In this document: in pieces, positions 17,152 to 24,447 of the stretch
Layout of the letters: each line of letters begins with the position of its first letter
How positions within the stretch are numbered: the stretch's first letter is position 1
Assembly: GCF_017498525.1 (NCBI RefSeq)
Contig: NZ_CP071796.1
Span: 4,256,686-4,320,685, forward strand
DNA: 64,000 bases
Source: Ottowia testudinis
GTDB lineage: Bacteria; Pseudomonadota; Gammaproteobacteria; Burkholderiales; Burkholderiaceae_C
Reading direction: 5' to 3'
Notes under the pieces: generated by a model
Database searches by the model: none
The model's input: the letters and a program-made list of their open reading frames with translations, nothing else
Told to the model about the DNA's origin: nothing
Program-made: the position numbers and the translations under genes

Positions 17152-17299
17152 GAAGCGTGATCGCAACCAGGTTTTGGTGAAACATTTCCATCGCTCTATC
17201 CTGACTGAGCTACACGCACTGCACCTGGCAGGCGTGGCGGGATTCGAACCCGCGACCCATGGATTACTGTAGTTCCACCGGCATTTGCGATCGCGCTTC
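17152..17299 (-). ncRNA. Y RNA unit 2 with tRNA-like module
   Basis: The 15-base lower stem GAAGCGCGATCGCAA/TTGCGATCACGCTTC has one mismatch. Bulge ATGCC lies opposite AAAACCTGG, and upper stem GGTGGAAC/GTTTCACC has one G-U. T-arm GCGGG-TTCGAAT-CCCGC (17237-17253) is followed by a closed acceptor hairpin (CACGC-CTGC..GCAG-GCGTG) and D-arm TAGCTCAGTCAGGATAGAGC. The tRNA arms are therefore in permuted order, as in the effector domain of bacterial YrlA RNAs. It begins directly after the T-run ending unit 1. Confidence 0.78.
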
Positions 17300-17461
17300 A
17301 AAAAAATGCAGCGACAAGGTTTGACGAAACGTTCGTGCTCTATCCCCTGAGCTACGGTGCTGCGATGAACACGGGGCTGACCCATGCCCATCGCAGCACC
17401 GGCGGGACTCGAACCCGCGACCACGATCTGTGCAAGATGTAGTTTCGTCCGCATTCGCTGC
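17300..17461 (-). ncRNA. Y RNA unit 1 with tRNA-like module and T-run
   Basis: Lower stem GCAGCGA/TCGCTGC, bulge ATGCG opposite AAACCTTG, upper stem GACGAAAC/GTTTCGTC (perfect 8 bp). T-arm GCGGG-TTCGAGT-CCCGC (17402-17418). A perfect 12-bp acceptor hairpin CGGTGCTGCGAT/ATCGCAGCACCG (17390-17401/17355-17366) has a 23-base loop. D-arm TAGCTCAGGGGATAGAGC follows. Seven T close the unit. The anticodon arm of a tRNA is replaced by the Ro-binding helix, so tRNA-gene finders may misread the T- and D-arms. Confidence 0.8.
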
Positions 17462-17476
17462 GCAATCATTGGCCCC

Positions 17477-17546
17477 CGCCGGGCGACAAACGTCAGGTGT
17501 GAGGGAGACATTTCACAGATGTACTCACACCGGCATTCGTCCGGCG
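17477..17546 (-). ncRNA. Minimal Y RNA unit lacking the tRNA-like module
   Basis: Lower stem CGCCGGACGA pairs with TCGCCCGGCG (one A-C mismatch). Bulge ATGCC sits opposite TGACGTTTG, and the upper stem GGTGTGAG/CTCACACC is perfect and closed by a small hairpin (ACAT..ATGT around CTGTGAA). It shares the GAATGCCGG bulge motif of units 1-3 but has no T- or D-arm. It would bind Ro60 without presenting a tRNA mimic. Confidence 0.65.
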
Positions 17547-17571
17547 ACGACGCATTCATAACTCCTAAGCC

Positions 17572-17668
17572 TCGTAGGTTGAGGTAAGCGCAGCGCACCT
17601 CAACATGGGCGTCGCCATGCGATCCGGCGCTTCGTTGGGGTTCACTGCGTTCACCCCAACCTACCCAA
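17572..17668. repeat. Pair of REP-like palindromes (BIME-like)
   Basis: gtaggttgaggt-aagcgcagcgc-acctcaac (17573-17603) and gttggggt-tcactgcgttc-accccaacctac (17634-17665) are inverted relative to each other, about 30 bases apart. Each can form an 8-bp-stem hairpin with a GTAGG flank. They separate rsr from the first Y RNA and may stabilise or terminate the rsr mRNA. Confidence 0.75.
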
Positions 17669-17674
17669 CTCCCG

Positions 17675-17717
17675 TATTGATAGCTGCCTGCGCTTGCCAG
17701 GCAAGCGCAAACTCCTG
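17675..17717 (+). repeat. Dispersed repeat family A, copy
   Basis: attgatagctgcct-GCGCTTG-ccagg-CAAGCGC-aaactcctg, directly downstream of rsr (minus-strand gene). Confidence 0.85.
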
Positions 17718-17724
17718 TTTTCGT

Positions 17725-19278
17725 TCATAAAACCTCCTGCTCGATCACGCCCACCCAGTGCCCGGCGCCCAGGACGTCGGCAGCAAACAGGGCCAGCAGC
17801 TTGAACACCTCATCACTGAAGCCACCGATGTTCAGCACATCGGTACGCTCCGCCGCAGGCGTGGTGGCATACGGCTGGATGTCCAGGCAAACCAGCTTGG
17901 CACGCGGGTTGCGCTGCTTGAACGCTTCCCAGGCCTGCATGGTCGCCGTGCCACGGCCGCGGGCGCGGTCAGCCCACGATTCGTTGTCGGACACCAGCAG
18001 CACCACGTCGGCCTGTGCCTTGCGGCGGTCCAGCCATTCCAGCGGCGCGCTGCACGCCGTGCCACCGCCGCCCACGGCGGCCAGCTTGGCGGCGTTGGTC
18101 AGCACACTGTCGCGCGGGTTCAGTGCCACATCCACCACGCGCTGCTCAAACGGCAGCACGATGGCGTCGCGGCTCTTGCGCAGCACGGCGGCGGCCACCA
18201 GCGCGGCGACGTCGATGCAGCGCACGGCCGAGGTCGCGCCGGGGCGGTAACCCGTCACGGGCGAGCTCATCGAGCCCGACACGTCGGGGCACACCACCAC
18301 GCGGCCTTCGATTTGCGGCACGTTGGCCAGCGCGTGCTCCATGGCGTCTTGCAGGGCCTCCTTCACCACATGCGGCACGTCGGCGCCGGTGGCGGTGTAG
18401 GCGGCCATCAACTGGTACGGCAGCACGCGCGCCTTGGCCACGGCTTTGGCATCGCGCAGCTTGGCGGCCACAGCTTGCGCCACACCCGGCAGCTTGAACA
18501 CGCCGTGGCGCGCAAAGGTGTTCAGGTTCTGGCGCACCATCTGCCATGAGCCTTGGCGGGCAATCTGCGCCCAGTTGTTGGCCGTCAACTCCAGCGCGGT
18601 CAGCATCTGGAACGGCACGTCGGGTATATCCAACGTGCGATCAGATTTGTAGCGCTCAAACGCCTGCGTCAGCGGCGGCAGCTCTTCCAGCTTGAAAGGG
18701 CGGCCAATCAGCCATGCGAACCACGCGGCGCGCCAAGCCTCTTGCGGCTTGGGATGCACCATCTTCACCACATCGGCCAGGGAGGGCGCGTTGCCCACGG
18801 CGGCGTGCAACAGTTGCGCCTCGGTCGCAGTGCACAGCCATTGCTGCACCAGCTTCTTGGGGCGCGTTCCCAGCGACTTGCGGCCCACGGCGCCGCTTCG
18901 CACGATTTGCACGAAGTTGCGCAGCATCTTGCCGTTGTCGACCACGCGCGGGAACACCTGCGCCAGCAGCGCCACATCGCGCACCGCCAGCGTGGCGGCC
19001 AGCACGGCGGGCATGTCTTTCATATGGCCGCGTTGGCGGGCATACAAGGCAGTCTTGGCGACAAAGGCCGGCTCGACCTGCATGGCCAGCGCTTGCACCT
19101 GCGCCAACTGGTCTTGCGCGCTGGCGTAAAACGTCTGGTTCAGGCAGCCGGTGGCCGCCAGTTGCGCCAGCTGATGCTTTGGGCTCAGGCGATAGGCGGC
19201 GCCACCGGCTTCGTTGCGGGCGTTGGCGGCAGGCAGCAAGGCGCCCTTGGCGGTGTGGAACAGTTGGGTGTTGACCAT
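17725..19278 (-). CDS. rsr: Ro60 orthologue (TROVE domain protein, Rsr)
   Basis: 517 residues from MVNTQLFHTAKGALLPAANA. The N-terminal TROVE HEAT-like ring spans about 20-350 (PKHQLAQLAATGCLNQTFYA; RKSLGTRPKKLVQQWL), followed by a von Willebrand A domain with MIDAS DVSGSMSSP. Ro60 rings bind misfolded RNA ends and Y RNAs, tethering them to exoribonucleases such as PNPase. AAGGAG stands 9 bases before the start. An in-frame extension to 19407 is rejected because it starts upstream of the sigma-54 promoter. The Y RNA array follows downstream. Confidence 0.93.
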   Translation of the reverse strand: MVNTQLFHTAKGALLPAANARNEAGGAAYRLSPKHQLAQLAATGCLNQTFYASAQDQLAQVQALAMQVEPAFVAKTALYARQRGHMKDMPAVLAATLAVRDVALLAQVFPRVVDNGKMLRNFVQIVRSGAVGRKSLGTRPKKLVQQWLCTATEAQLLHAAVGNAPSLADVVKMVHPKPQEAWRAAWFAWLIGRPFKLEELPPLTQAFERYKSDRTLDIPDVPFQMLTALELTANNWAQIARQGSWQMVRQNLNTFARHGVFKLPGVAQAVAAKLRDAKAVAKARVLPYQLMAAYTATGADVPHVVKEALQDAMEHALANVPQIEGRVVVCPDVSGSMSSPVTGYRPGATSAVRCIDVAALVAAAVLRKSRDAIVLPFEQRVVDVALNPRDSVLTNAAKLAAVGGGGTACSAPLEWLDRRKAQADVVLLVSDNESWADRARGRGTATMQAWEAFKQRNPRAKLVCLDIQPYATTPAAERTDVLNIGGFSDEVFKLLALFAADVLGAGHWVGVIEQEVL

Positions 19279-19323
19279 GATTTCAACTCCTTGTTTTGAT
19301 TCGTGTGTTGAGTGCCTTATGTA

Positions 19324-19340
19324 TTGCAGGGGGCGTGCCA
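19324..19340 (-). promoter_or_regulatory. Sigma-54 (-24/-12) promoter of the rsr-rtc operon
   Basis: Minus strand TGGCACGCCCCCTGCAA matches TGGCACG-N4-TTGCA with one change, with exact GG/GC spacing. The predicted start is near 19313, giving a leader of about 35 bases before rsr. The adjacent divergent rtcR encodes a sigma-54 activator, which supports the call. Confidence 0.8.
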
Positions 19341-19477
19341 GGCCCTGGGTAAGCACGGGCGAAATCTGTCTAAGCGATTGATTTATCAAGAGAAAAAACT
19401 TTTCCACGGGTTGGCGATGCGGTTGGCACGACGCATAGAATCGTGGCGTTCTTATTTATTTATCTAATTTTTTATCC

Positions 19478-21097
19478 ATGGCCAAGCCCATCGTCGTCAT
19501 CGGCTTTCTCGGCACGCAACTGGACGCCGGTCTGGGCACCGGCCGCTGGGAGAAGTGGCGCCCTACCGTGGCGCTGGGCCAGCACGACGACCGCGTGATC
19601 ACGCGGTTGGAGCTGCTGGTCACGCCCCACCCCAAGCACGCCGCGCTGGCGCAGCGCGTGAAAGACGACCTGGCCACGGTGTCGCACGACACGCAGGTGA
19701 ACCTGGTAGAGCTGCCCATTCACGACCCCTGGGACTTCGGCGAGGTCTACGGCGCGCTGTACGACTGGGCGCGCAGCTATGCTTTTGACACCGCGCGCGA
19801 GCAGTACTGGGCGCACATCACCACCGGCACGCACGTGGCGCAGATCTGCCTGTTTCTGCTGGCCGAGTCGCGCCACCTGCCGGGGGTGCTGGCGCAAACC
19901 TCTCCCCCTAAGCGCTGGGGCGCGGGCGATGCGGGGCAGATCACGCTGATCGACTTGGACTTGTCGCGTTACGACGCGATTGCGCAGCGTTTTTCAGCAG
20001 CGCAGCAAGACGCGGTGAGCTACCTGAAAAGCGGCATCGCCACCCGCAACGCGCGCTTCAACGCGCTGATTGACGAGATCGAGCGCGTGGCCGTGCACTC
20101 CACCGCGCCCATCCTGCTGGTGGGGCCCACGGGCGCGGGCAAGTCGTTTCTGGCGCGGCGCATGGTCGAGGTCAAGAAGGCGCGCAACCAGGTCAGCGGC
20201 CCCTTCGTCGAAGTGAACTGCGCCACGCTGCACGGCGACGGCGCCATGTCCACCTTGTTTGGCCATAAGAAGGGCGCTTTTACCGGCGCGGCGGCCGACC
20301 GCGCCGGTCTGCTGAAAAGTGCGCACGAGGGCGTGCTGTTTCTGGATGAAATCGGCGAGCTGGGCCTGGACGAGCAGGCCATGCTGCTCAAAGCCGTAGA
20401 AGAAAAGCGCTTTTACCCGCTGGGCAGCGACCGCGAGGTGGAAAGCAGCTTTCAGCTCATCGCCGGCACGCACCGCGACCTGCGGCGCGAGGTGGCGGCC
20501 GGGCGCTTTCGCGAAGACCTGTTCGCGCGCATCAACCTGTGGACGTATGACCTGCCGGGCCTGGCCGAGCGGCGCGAAGACATTGAGCCCAACATCGACC
20601 ACCTGCTGGCGCTGCACGCGCGAGCGCACCGCGTGGTGCGCTTTCACCCCGAGGCGCGGCGCGACTATCTGCGCTTTGCGCAAAGCGACGCCGCGCCCTG
20701 GTGCGGCAACTTCCGCGACCTGTCAGCCAGCATCACGCGCCTGGCGACGCTGGCCGAAGGCGGGCGCATTTCGCAAGAGCTGGTGGCGGCTGAAGTCGCG
20801 CGCCTGCGCTGGCTGTGGCAGCGCGACACGCCAGCCGATGCGCCGCAGGCCGATGGGCTGGCGCTGGTCGAGCAACTGCTGGGCGCCGAGAAAAGCGCCG
20901 CGCTGGATTTGTTCGACCGCCTGCAACTGGCCGCCGTGCTGCCGGTGTGCGCGGCCAGCCGCACGCTGTCGGACGCCGGGCGCCAGCTGTTCGCCGCCTC
21001 GCGCGAGCAGCGCAAGGCCGTGAACGATGCGGATCGGCTGCGCAAGTATTTGATGAAGTTCGGGCTGGGCTGGGAGCAAATACGTCGCGCGCTGTAG
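19478..21097 (+). CDS. rtcR: Sigma-54-dependent transcriptional activator of RNA repair, RtcR
   Basis: 539 residues. The N-terminal CARF domain (about 1-180; YWAHITTGTHVAQICLFLL is the ligand-loop signature) is the family's sensor for RNA termini carrying 2',3'-cyclic phosphate. A central AAA+ domain has Walker A GPTGAGKS (216-223), the sigma-54 contact loop GAFTGA (266-271) and Walker B FLDEIGEL; a C-terminal DNA-binding region follows. It is transcribed away from rsr and should activate the 19324 promoter when RNA is damaged. Confidence 0.93.
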   Translation: MAKPIVVIGFLGTQLDAGLGTGRWEKWRPTVALGQHDDRVITRLELLVTPHPKHAALAQRVKDDLATVSHDTQVNLVELPIHDPWDFGEVYGALYDWARSYAFDTAREQYWAHITTGTHVAQICLFLLAESRHLPGVLAQTSPPKRWGAGDAGQITLIDLDLSRYDAIAQRFSAAQQDAVSYLKSGIATRNARFNALIDEIERVAVHSTAPILLVGPTGAGKSFLARRMVEVKKARNQVSGPFVEVNCATLHGDGAMSTLFGHKKGAFTGAAADRAGLLKSAHEGVLFLDEIGELGLDEQAMLLKAVEEKRFYPLGSDREVESSFQLIAGTHRDLRREVAAGRFREDLFARINLWTYDLPGLAERREDIEPNIDHLLALHARAHRVVRFHPEARRDYLRFAQSDAAPWCGNFRDLSASITRLATLAEGGRISQELVAAEVARLRWLWQRDTPADAPQADGLALVEQLLGAEKSAALDLFDRLQLAAVLPVCAASRTLSDAGRQLFAASREQRKAVNDADRLRKYLMKFGLGWEQIRRAL

Positions 21098-21111
21098 ATT
21101 GCTACGCTAAC

Positions 21112-21155
21112 GATAGCTGTGTGCGCTTGCCCAGAAAGCGCCAGCGCATCAAATG
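21112..21155 (+). repeat. Dispersed repeat family A, copy
   Basis: gatagctgtgtGCGCTTG-cccag-AAAGCGC-cagcgcatcaaatga after rtcR; one stem base is changed. Confidence 0.75.
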
Positions 21156-21259
21156 ACCCTGAATGCCGGATGGCGCGATTCAGTGGCTCGCCCTGCGCAA
21201 AAGGGCCATCACGGCGACGCGATCACGCGCTAAAGTCAGGGCAGCATGCTAAAGTGACG

Positions 21260-21275
21260 TTGACGTAAACGTCAA
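21260..21275. promoter_or_regulatory. Second candidate LiuR operator
   Basis: TTGACGTAAACGTCAA differs by one base from the palindrome at 11368. It lies 34 bases upstream of the thioesterase start, and an additional half-site (gtgacg) abuts on the left. This ties the 21-kb genes to the MerR regulator at 11452. Confidence 0.8.
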
Positions 21276-21309
21276 TCCCACGTACTTCCTCATTCAAGGC
21301 TGCCGCAAC

Positions 21310-21753
21310 ATGGGCGACTCCCCCGACTTCGCTGCCCTCCATGCCCGCGTGGCCGACAGCTTTGCCCGCCAGGGCATGATGCAGCACCTGGGGGCGCAGC
21401 TGCGGCGCGTGGAGCCGGGGCTGGTCGAAATCTGGCTGCCCTATTCCGACAAGGTGACGCAGCAGCAGGACGGTTTTCACGGTGGCGCCATGGGCGCGGT
21501 GGCCGACATTGCGGGCGGCTACGCGGGCCTGACGATTGCGCCCGAAGGCATGGAAGTCGTCACCGCCGAATACAAGATCAACTTTCTGGGCAGCTACCAG
21601 GGCGGCGCGCTGCGCGCTATCGGCCGCGTGGTCAAGCCCGGCAAGCGCCTCATCGTCTGCACCGCCGAAGTCACGCATGTGGATGATCACGGCAAGGAAG
21701 GCCCGTGCGCGCTGATGCAGCAGACGCTGGTGCCCGTGCCCAAGACTTACTGA
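21310..21753 (+). CDS. PaaI-family hotdog thioesterase
   Basis: 147 residues. The hotdog core shows [22 protein letters not shown] and [28 protein letters not shown], typical of PaaI/YbgC-like acyl-CoA thioesterases (HGG motif preceding the active-site helix). It is the first gene behind the LiuR-type operator and 29 bases before the acyl-CoA dehydrogenase, implying a joint operon for branched-chain acyl-CoA breakdown. The exact substrate is not readable from sequence. Confidence 0.85.
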   Translation: MGDSPDFAALHARVADSFARQGMMQHLGAQLRRVEPGLVEIWLPYSDKVTQQQDGFHGGAMGAVADIAGGYAGLTIAPEGMEVVTAEYKINFLGSYQGGALRAIGRVVKPGKRLIVCTAEVTHVDDHGKEGPCALMQQTLVPVPKTY

Positions 21754-21782
21754 CACTTTTTCAATTCAAGGAGACAAGAACC

Positions 21783-22964
21783 ATGAGCAACCTGCCCGGC
21801 CTGAACTTCCAGCTTGGCGAAGACATCGACGCCCTGCGCGATGCCGTGCGCGACTTTGCGCAAGCCGAGATCGCCCCGCGCGCGGCCGAGGTCGACAAGA
21901 GCGACCAGTTCCCGATGGACCTGTGGCCCAAGATGGGCGAGTTGGGCGTGCTGGGCATCACCGTGCCCGAGGCCTACGGCGGCGCCGACATGGGCTATCT
22001 GGCGCACATGATTGCCATGGAAGAAATCAGCCGCGCCAGCGCGTCGATTGGCCTCAGCTACGGCGCGCACAGCAACCTGTGCGTGAACCAGATCAATCGC
22101 AACGGCAGCGAGGCGCAAAAGCAGAAATACCTGCCCAAGCTGATCAGCGGCGAACACGTGGGCGCGCTGGCCATGAGCGAGCCCGGCGCCGGCAGCGACG
22201 TCATCAGCATGAAGCTGCGAGCCGAAGACAAGGGCGGCTATTACCTGCTGAACGGCACCAAGATGTGGATCACCAACGGCCCCGACGCCGACACCATGGT
22301 GGTCTACGCCAAGACCGAGCCCGAGCTGGGCGCGCGCGGCGTGACGGCCTTCATTGTCGAAAAGGGCATGAAGGGTTTCAGCACCGCGCAAAAGCTCGAC
22401 AAGCTCGGCATGCGCGGCAGCCACACCGGCGAGATGGTGTTCAACAACGTCGAAGTACCCGCCGACCATATTCTGGGTGGCCTGAACATGGGCGCCAAGG
22501 TGCTGATGAGCGGCCTGGACTACGAGCGCGCCGTGCTGGCCGGCGGCCCCATCGGCATCATGCAGGCCGTGATGGACAACGTGATCCCCTACATCCACGA
22601 CCGCAAGCAGTTCGGCCAGAGCATTGGCGAATTCCAGCTGGTGCAGGGCAAGGTGGCCGACATGTACACCGTGCTGCAGGCCGGTCGCGCGTTTCTGTAC
22701 ACCATCGGCAAGAACCTGGATGCGCTGGGCAGCGCGCACGTGCGTCAGGTGCGCAAGGACTGCGCCAGCGTCATCCTTTGGACGGCCGAGATGGCGACCA
22801 AGATGGCGGGCGACGGCATCCAGCTGTTCGGCGGTAACGGCTACATCAACGAATACCCGCTGGGGCGTCTGTGGCGCGATGCCAAGCTGTATGAGATCGG
22901 CGCTGGCACCAGCGAGATCCGGCGCATGCTGATCGGGCGGGAGCTGTTTGCGGAGACGATGTGA
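21783..22964 (+). CDS. liuA: Isovaleryl-CoA dehydrogenase-like acyl-CoA dehydrogenase
   Basis: 393 residues. FAD-binding [13 protein letters not shown] and [17 protein letters not shown] segments are clear. The catalytic base is E249 in [16 protein letters not shown], the position used by isovaleryl-CoA dehydrogenases rather than the more common C-terminal Glu (here YEIGAGTSE). It oxidises isovaleryl-CoA in leucine degradation. GGAGA lies 8 bases before ATG 21783. The usual liuBCD genes do not follow; a toxin-antitoxin pair does. Confidence 0.87.
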   Translation: MSNLPGLNFQLGEDIDALRDAVRDFAQAEIAPRAAEVDKSDQFPMDLWPKMGELGVLGITVPEAYGGADMGYLAHMIAMEEISRASASIGLSYGAHSNLCVNQINRNGSEAQKQKYLPKLISGEHVGALAMSEPGAGSDVISMKLRAEDKGGYYLLNGTKMWITNGPDADTMVVYAKTEPELGARGVTAFIVEKGMKGFSTAQKLDKLGMRGSHTGEMVFNNVEVPADHILGGLNMGAKVLMSGLDYERAVLAGGPIGIMQAVMDNVIPYIHDRKQFGQSIGEFQLVQGKVADMYTVLQAGRAFLYTIGKNLDALGSAHVRQVRKDCASVILWTAEMATKMAGDGIQLFGGNGYINEYPLGRLWRDAKLYEIGAGTSEIRRMLIGRELFAETM

Positions 22965-22995
22965 CGCCTGCCGGCGCGTGCACTCAAAGCGTCGT

Positions 22996-23016
22996 TGATG
23001 TACATTCAATACATCA
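22996..23016. promoter_or_regulatory. Palindromic operator of the second toxin-antitoxin pair
   Basis: TGATGTA-cattcaa-TACATCA overlaps the antitoxin ATG at 23016. This is a typical autoregulatory site for a ribbon-helix-helix antitoxin. Confidence 0.7.
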
Positions 23017-23315
23017 TGAAACCTGTCTTGTCCCCTGCTCACACTGAAGCTGCGGTGCGCACGCAGATTTATCTGTCGGCTTCGCAACAGCGACGGCTGG
23101 ATCAGCTGGCGCGTCGCTCGGCGCAAAGCAAAAGCAGCCTGATTCGGGCCGCCATCGATCGCATGCTCGAGGCCGAGGAGCAGGCTGCCGCAGGCACACG
23201 GGCGCGCAAGCAGCGCCTGCTGGGTCTTGCCGGTGCGTGGGCGAACAAACCCGCCGACGAGTTGCTCGATGTTCGCGCGCTGCGCGATGGCTGGTCTCAG
23301 CGGTCGGCAATCTGA
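23016..23315 (+). CDS. Ribbon-helix-helix antitoxin
   Basis: 99 residues from MKPVLSPAHTEAAVRTQIYLS. The RHH fold is recognisable: RTQIYLSASQQRRLDQLARRSAQSKSSLIRAAIDRMLEAE (beta strand, two helices). The C-terminal tail is the likely toxin-binding part. It is followed 13 bases later by a PIN toxin. An ATG at 22995 would place the start upstream of the palindrome and is less likely. Confidence 0.85.
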   Translation: MKPVLSPAHTEAAVRTQIYLSASQQRRLDQLARRSAQSKSSLIRAAIDRMLEAEEQAAAGTRARKQRLLGLAGAWANKPADELLDVRALRDGWSQRSAI

Positions 23316-23328
23316 AAAACAGCTTGTC

Positions 23329-23721
23329 ATGGCGCAACGCGTGCTGGTGGATACCGATGTGCTGATCGATCACCTGCGTGGTGTGGAGCAGGCCACACAG
23401 GCGCTGCTGGTGCATGATCGGCTGGCCATCAGCGTGATTACGCTGGCCGAGTTGCTGGCAGGCGCCAAGGGCGCACGCGAGCAGGCCGACATCGATGCGT
23501 TGGCGGCCGATTGCGAGGTCTTGCCTGTCGATGAACCGACGGCGCGAGTGGCCGGAATCTTGCGCAAGCGTTATGGCCCCTCGCACGGCGTGCAATTGCC
23601 CGACGCCTTGATTGCCGCGGCGGCGCAGACGCATCAATTGCCCCTGTTGACATTGAATAGCAAGCATTACCCCATGTTGCCCGGGCTGCGTCCCGCCTAC
23701 CGAAAATCAAGCGGCGCGTAA
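23329..23721 (+). CDS. PIN-domain toxin (VapC-like)
   Basis: 130 residues, MAQRVLVDTDVLIDHLRG. PIN active-site acids: D in LVDTDVLID, E in ITLAELLAG, D in LPDALIAAAA; the segment LLTLNSKHYPML is typical of the VapC C-terminus. Predicted Mg-dependent RNase inhibited by the adjacent RHH protein. A longer frame from 23227 overlaps the antitoxin and is excluded. Confidence 0.87.
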   Translation: MAQRVLVDTDVLIDHLRGVEQATQALLVHDRLAISVITLAELLAGAKGAREQADIDALAADCEVLPVDEPTARVAGILRKRYGPSHGVQLPDALIAAAAQTHQLPLLTLNSKHYPMLPGLRPAYRKSSGA

Positions 23722-23756
23722 CGCCATCGGCGCGCGGAACCGATACGCTTGCTACC

Positions 23757-24443
23757 ATGCCCTCTACCCTGCAGCACCTGATCGACGCCAACCGCGCCTG
23801 GGCCGAGCGCGTGGAGCGCGAGCAGCCCGGCTTCTTCAAGGCGCTGGCGCAGCAGCAGACGCCCAAGTACCTGTGGGTCGGCTGTTCCGACAGCCGCGTG
23901 CCGGCCAATCAGGTCATCGGCCTGGCGCCGGGCGAGGTGTTCGTGCACCGCAACGTGGCCAATGTGGTGGTGCATTCCGACCTGAACGCGCTGTCGGTGA
24001 TCCAGTTCGCCGTGGATGTGCTGAAGGTCGAGCACATCATGGTGGTTGGCCACTACGGCTGCGGCGGCGTGCTGGCGGTGCTGCGCGAGCAGCGCGTGGG
24101 CCTGGCCGACAACTGGCTGCGCCACGTGCACGACGTGAAGATGCGCCACCGCGGCCGCCTCATGCACCTGTGCGCGCACGAGCAGGAAGACACCCTGTGC
24201 GAGATGAACGTCATCGAGCAGGTGGGCAACGTGGCGCAATCCAACGTGGTGCAGGATGCCTGGTCGCGCGGCCAGCCGCTGGCGGTGCATGGCTGGTGCT
24301 ATGGCCTGAAGGACGGGCACGTCAAGGACCTGGGCGTGACCATGACCAAGCCCGACGAGGTGGTGGACGTGTTCCGCACCGCCATCAAACGCTACCCGCG
24401 CTCGCCCGACGCCAAGCCGGGCTCCAGCGACTTTCCCGTGTAG
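23757..24443 (+). CDS. can: Beta-class carbonic anhydrase
   Basis: 228 residues. Zinc ligands and dyad: C43-S-D45-S-R47 in [12 protein letters not shown], and H99/C102 in GHYGCGGV. It interconverts CO2 and bicarbonate in the cytoplasm. It sits 4 bases before aceK, so the two may be co-transcribed; both are linked to anaplerotic metabolism. Length is normal for the Can branch. Confidence 0.93.
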   Translation: MPSTLQHLIDANRAWAERVEREQPGFFKALAQQQTPKYLWVGCSDSRVPANQVIGLAPGEVFVHRNVANVVVHSDLNALSVIQFAVDVLKVEHIMVVGHYGCGGVLAVLREQRVGLADNWLRHVHDVKMRHRGRLMHLCAHEQEDTLCEMNVIEQVGNVAQSNVVQDAWSRGQPLAVHGWCYGLKDGHVKDLGVTMTKPDEVVDVFRTAIKRYPRSPDAKPGSSDFPV

Positions 24444-24447
24444 CGCC

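Noticed and set aside
16754..17420. Conventional tRNA genes suggested by four T-arms and two D-arms
   Set aside because: No unit has anticodon arm and 5'/3' acceptor strands in tRNA order; the arms are permuted and closed by acceptor hairpins, so Y RNA modules fit better.
16963..17598. 211-codon minus-strand frame across the Y RNA array
   Set aside because: It crosses structured RNA units with covarying stems and shows no protein-family similarity.
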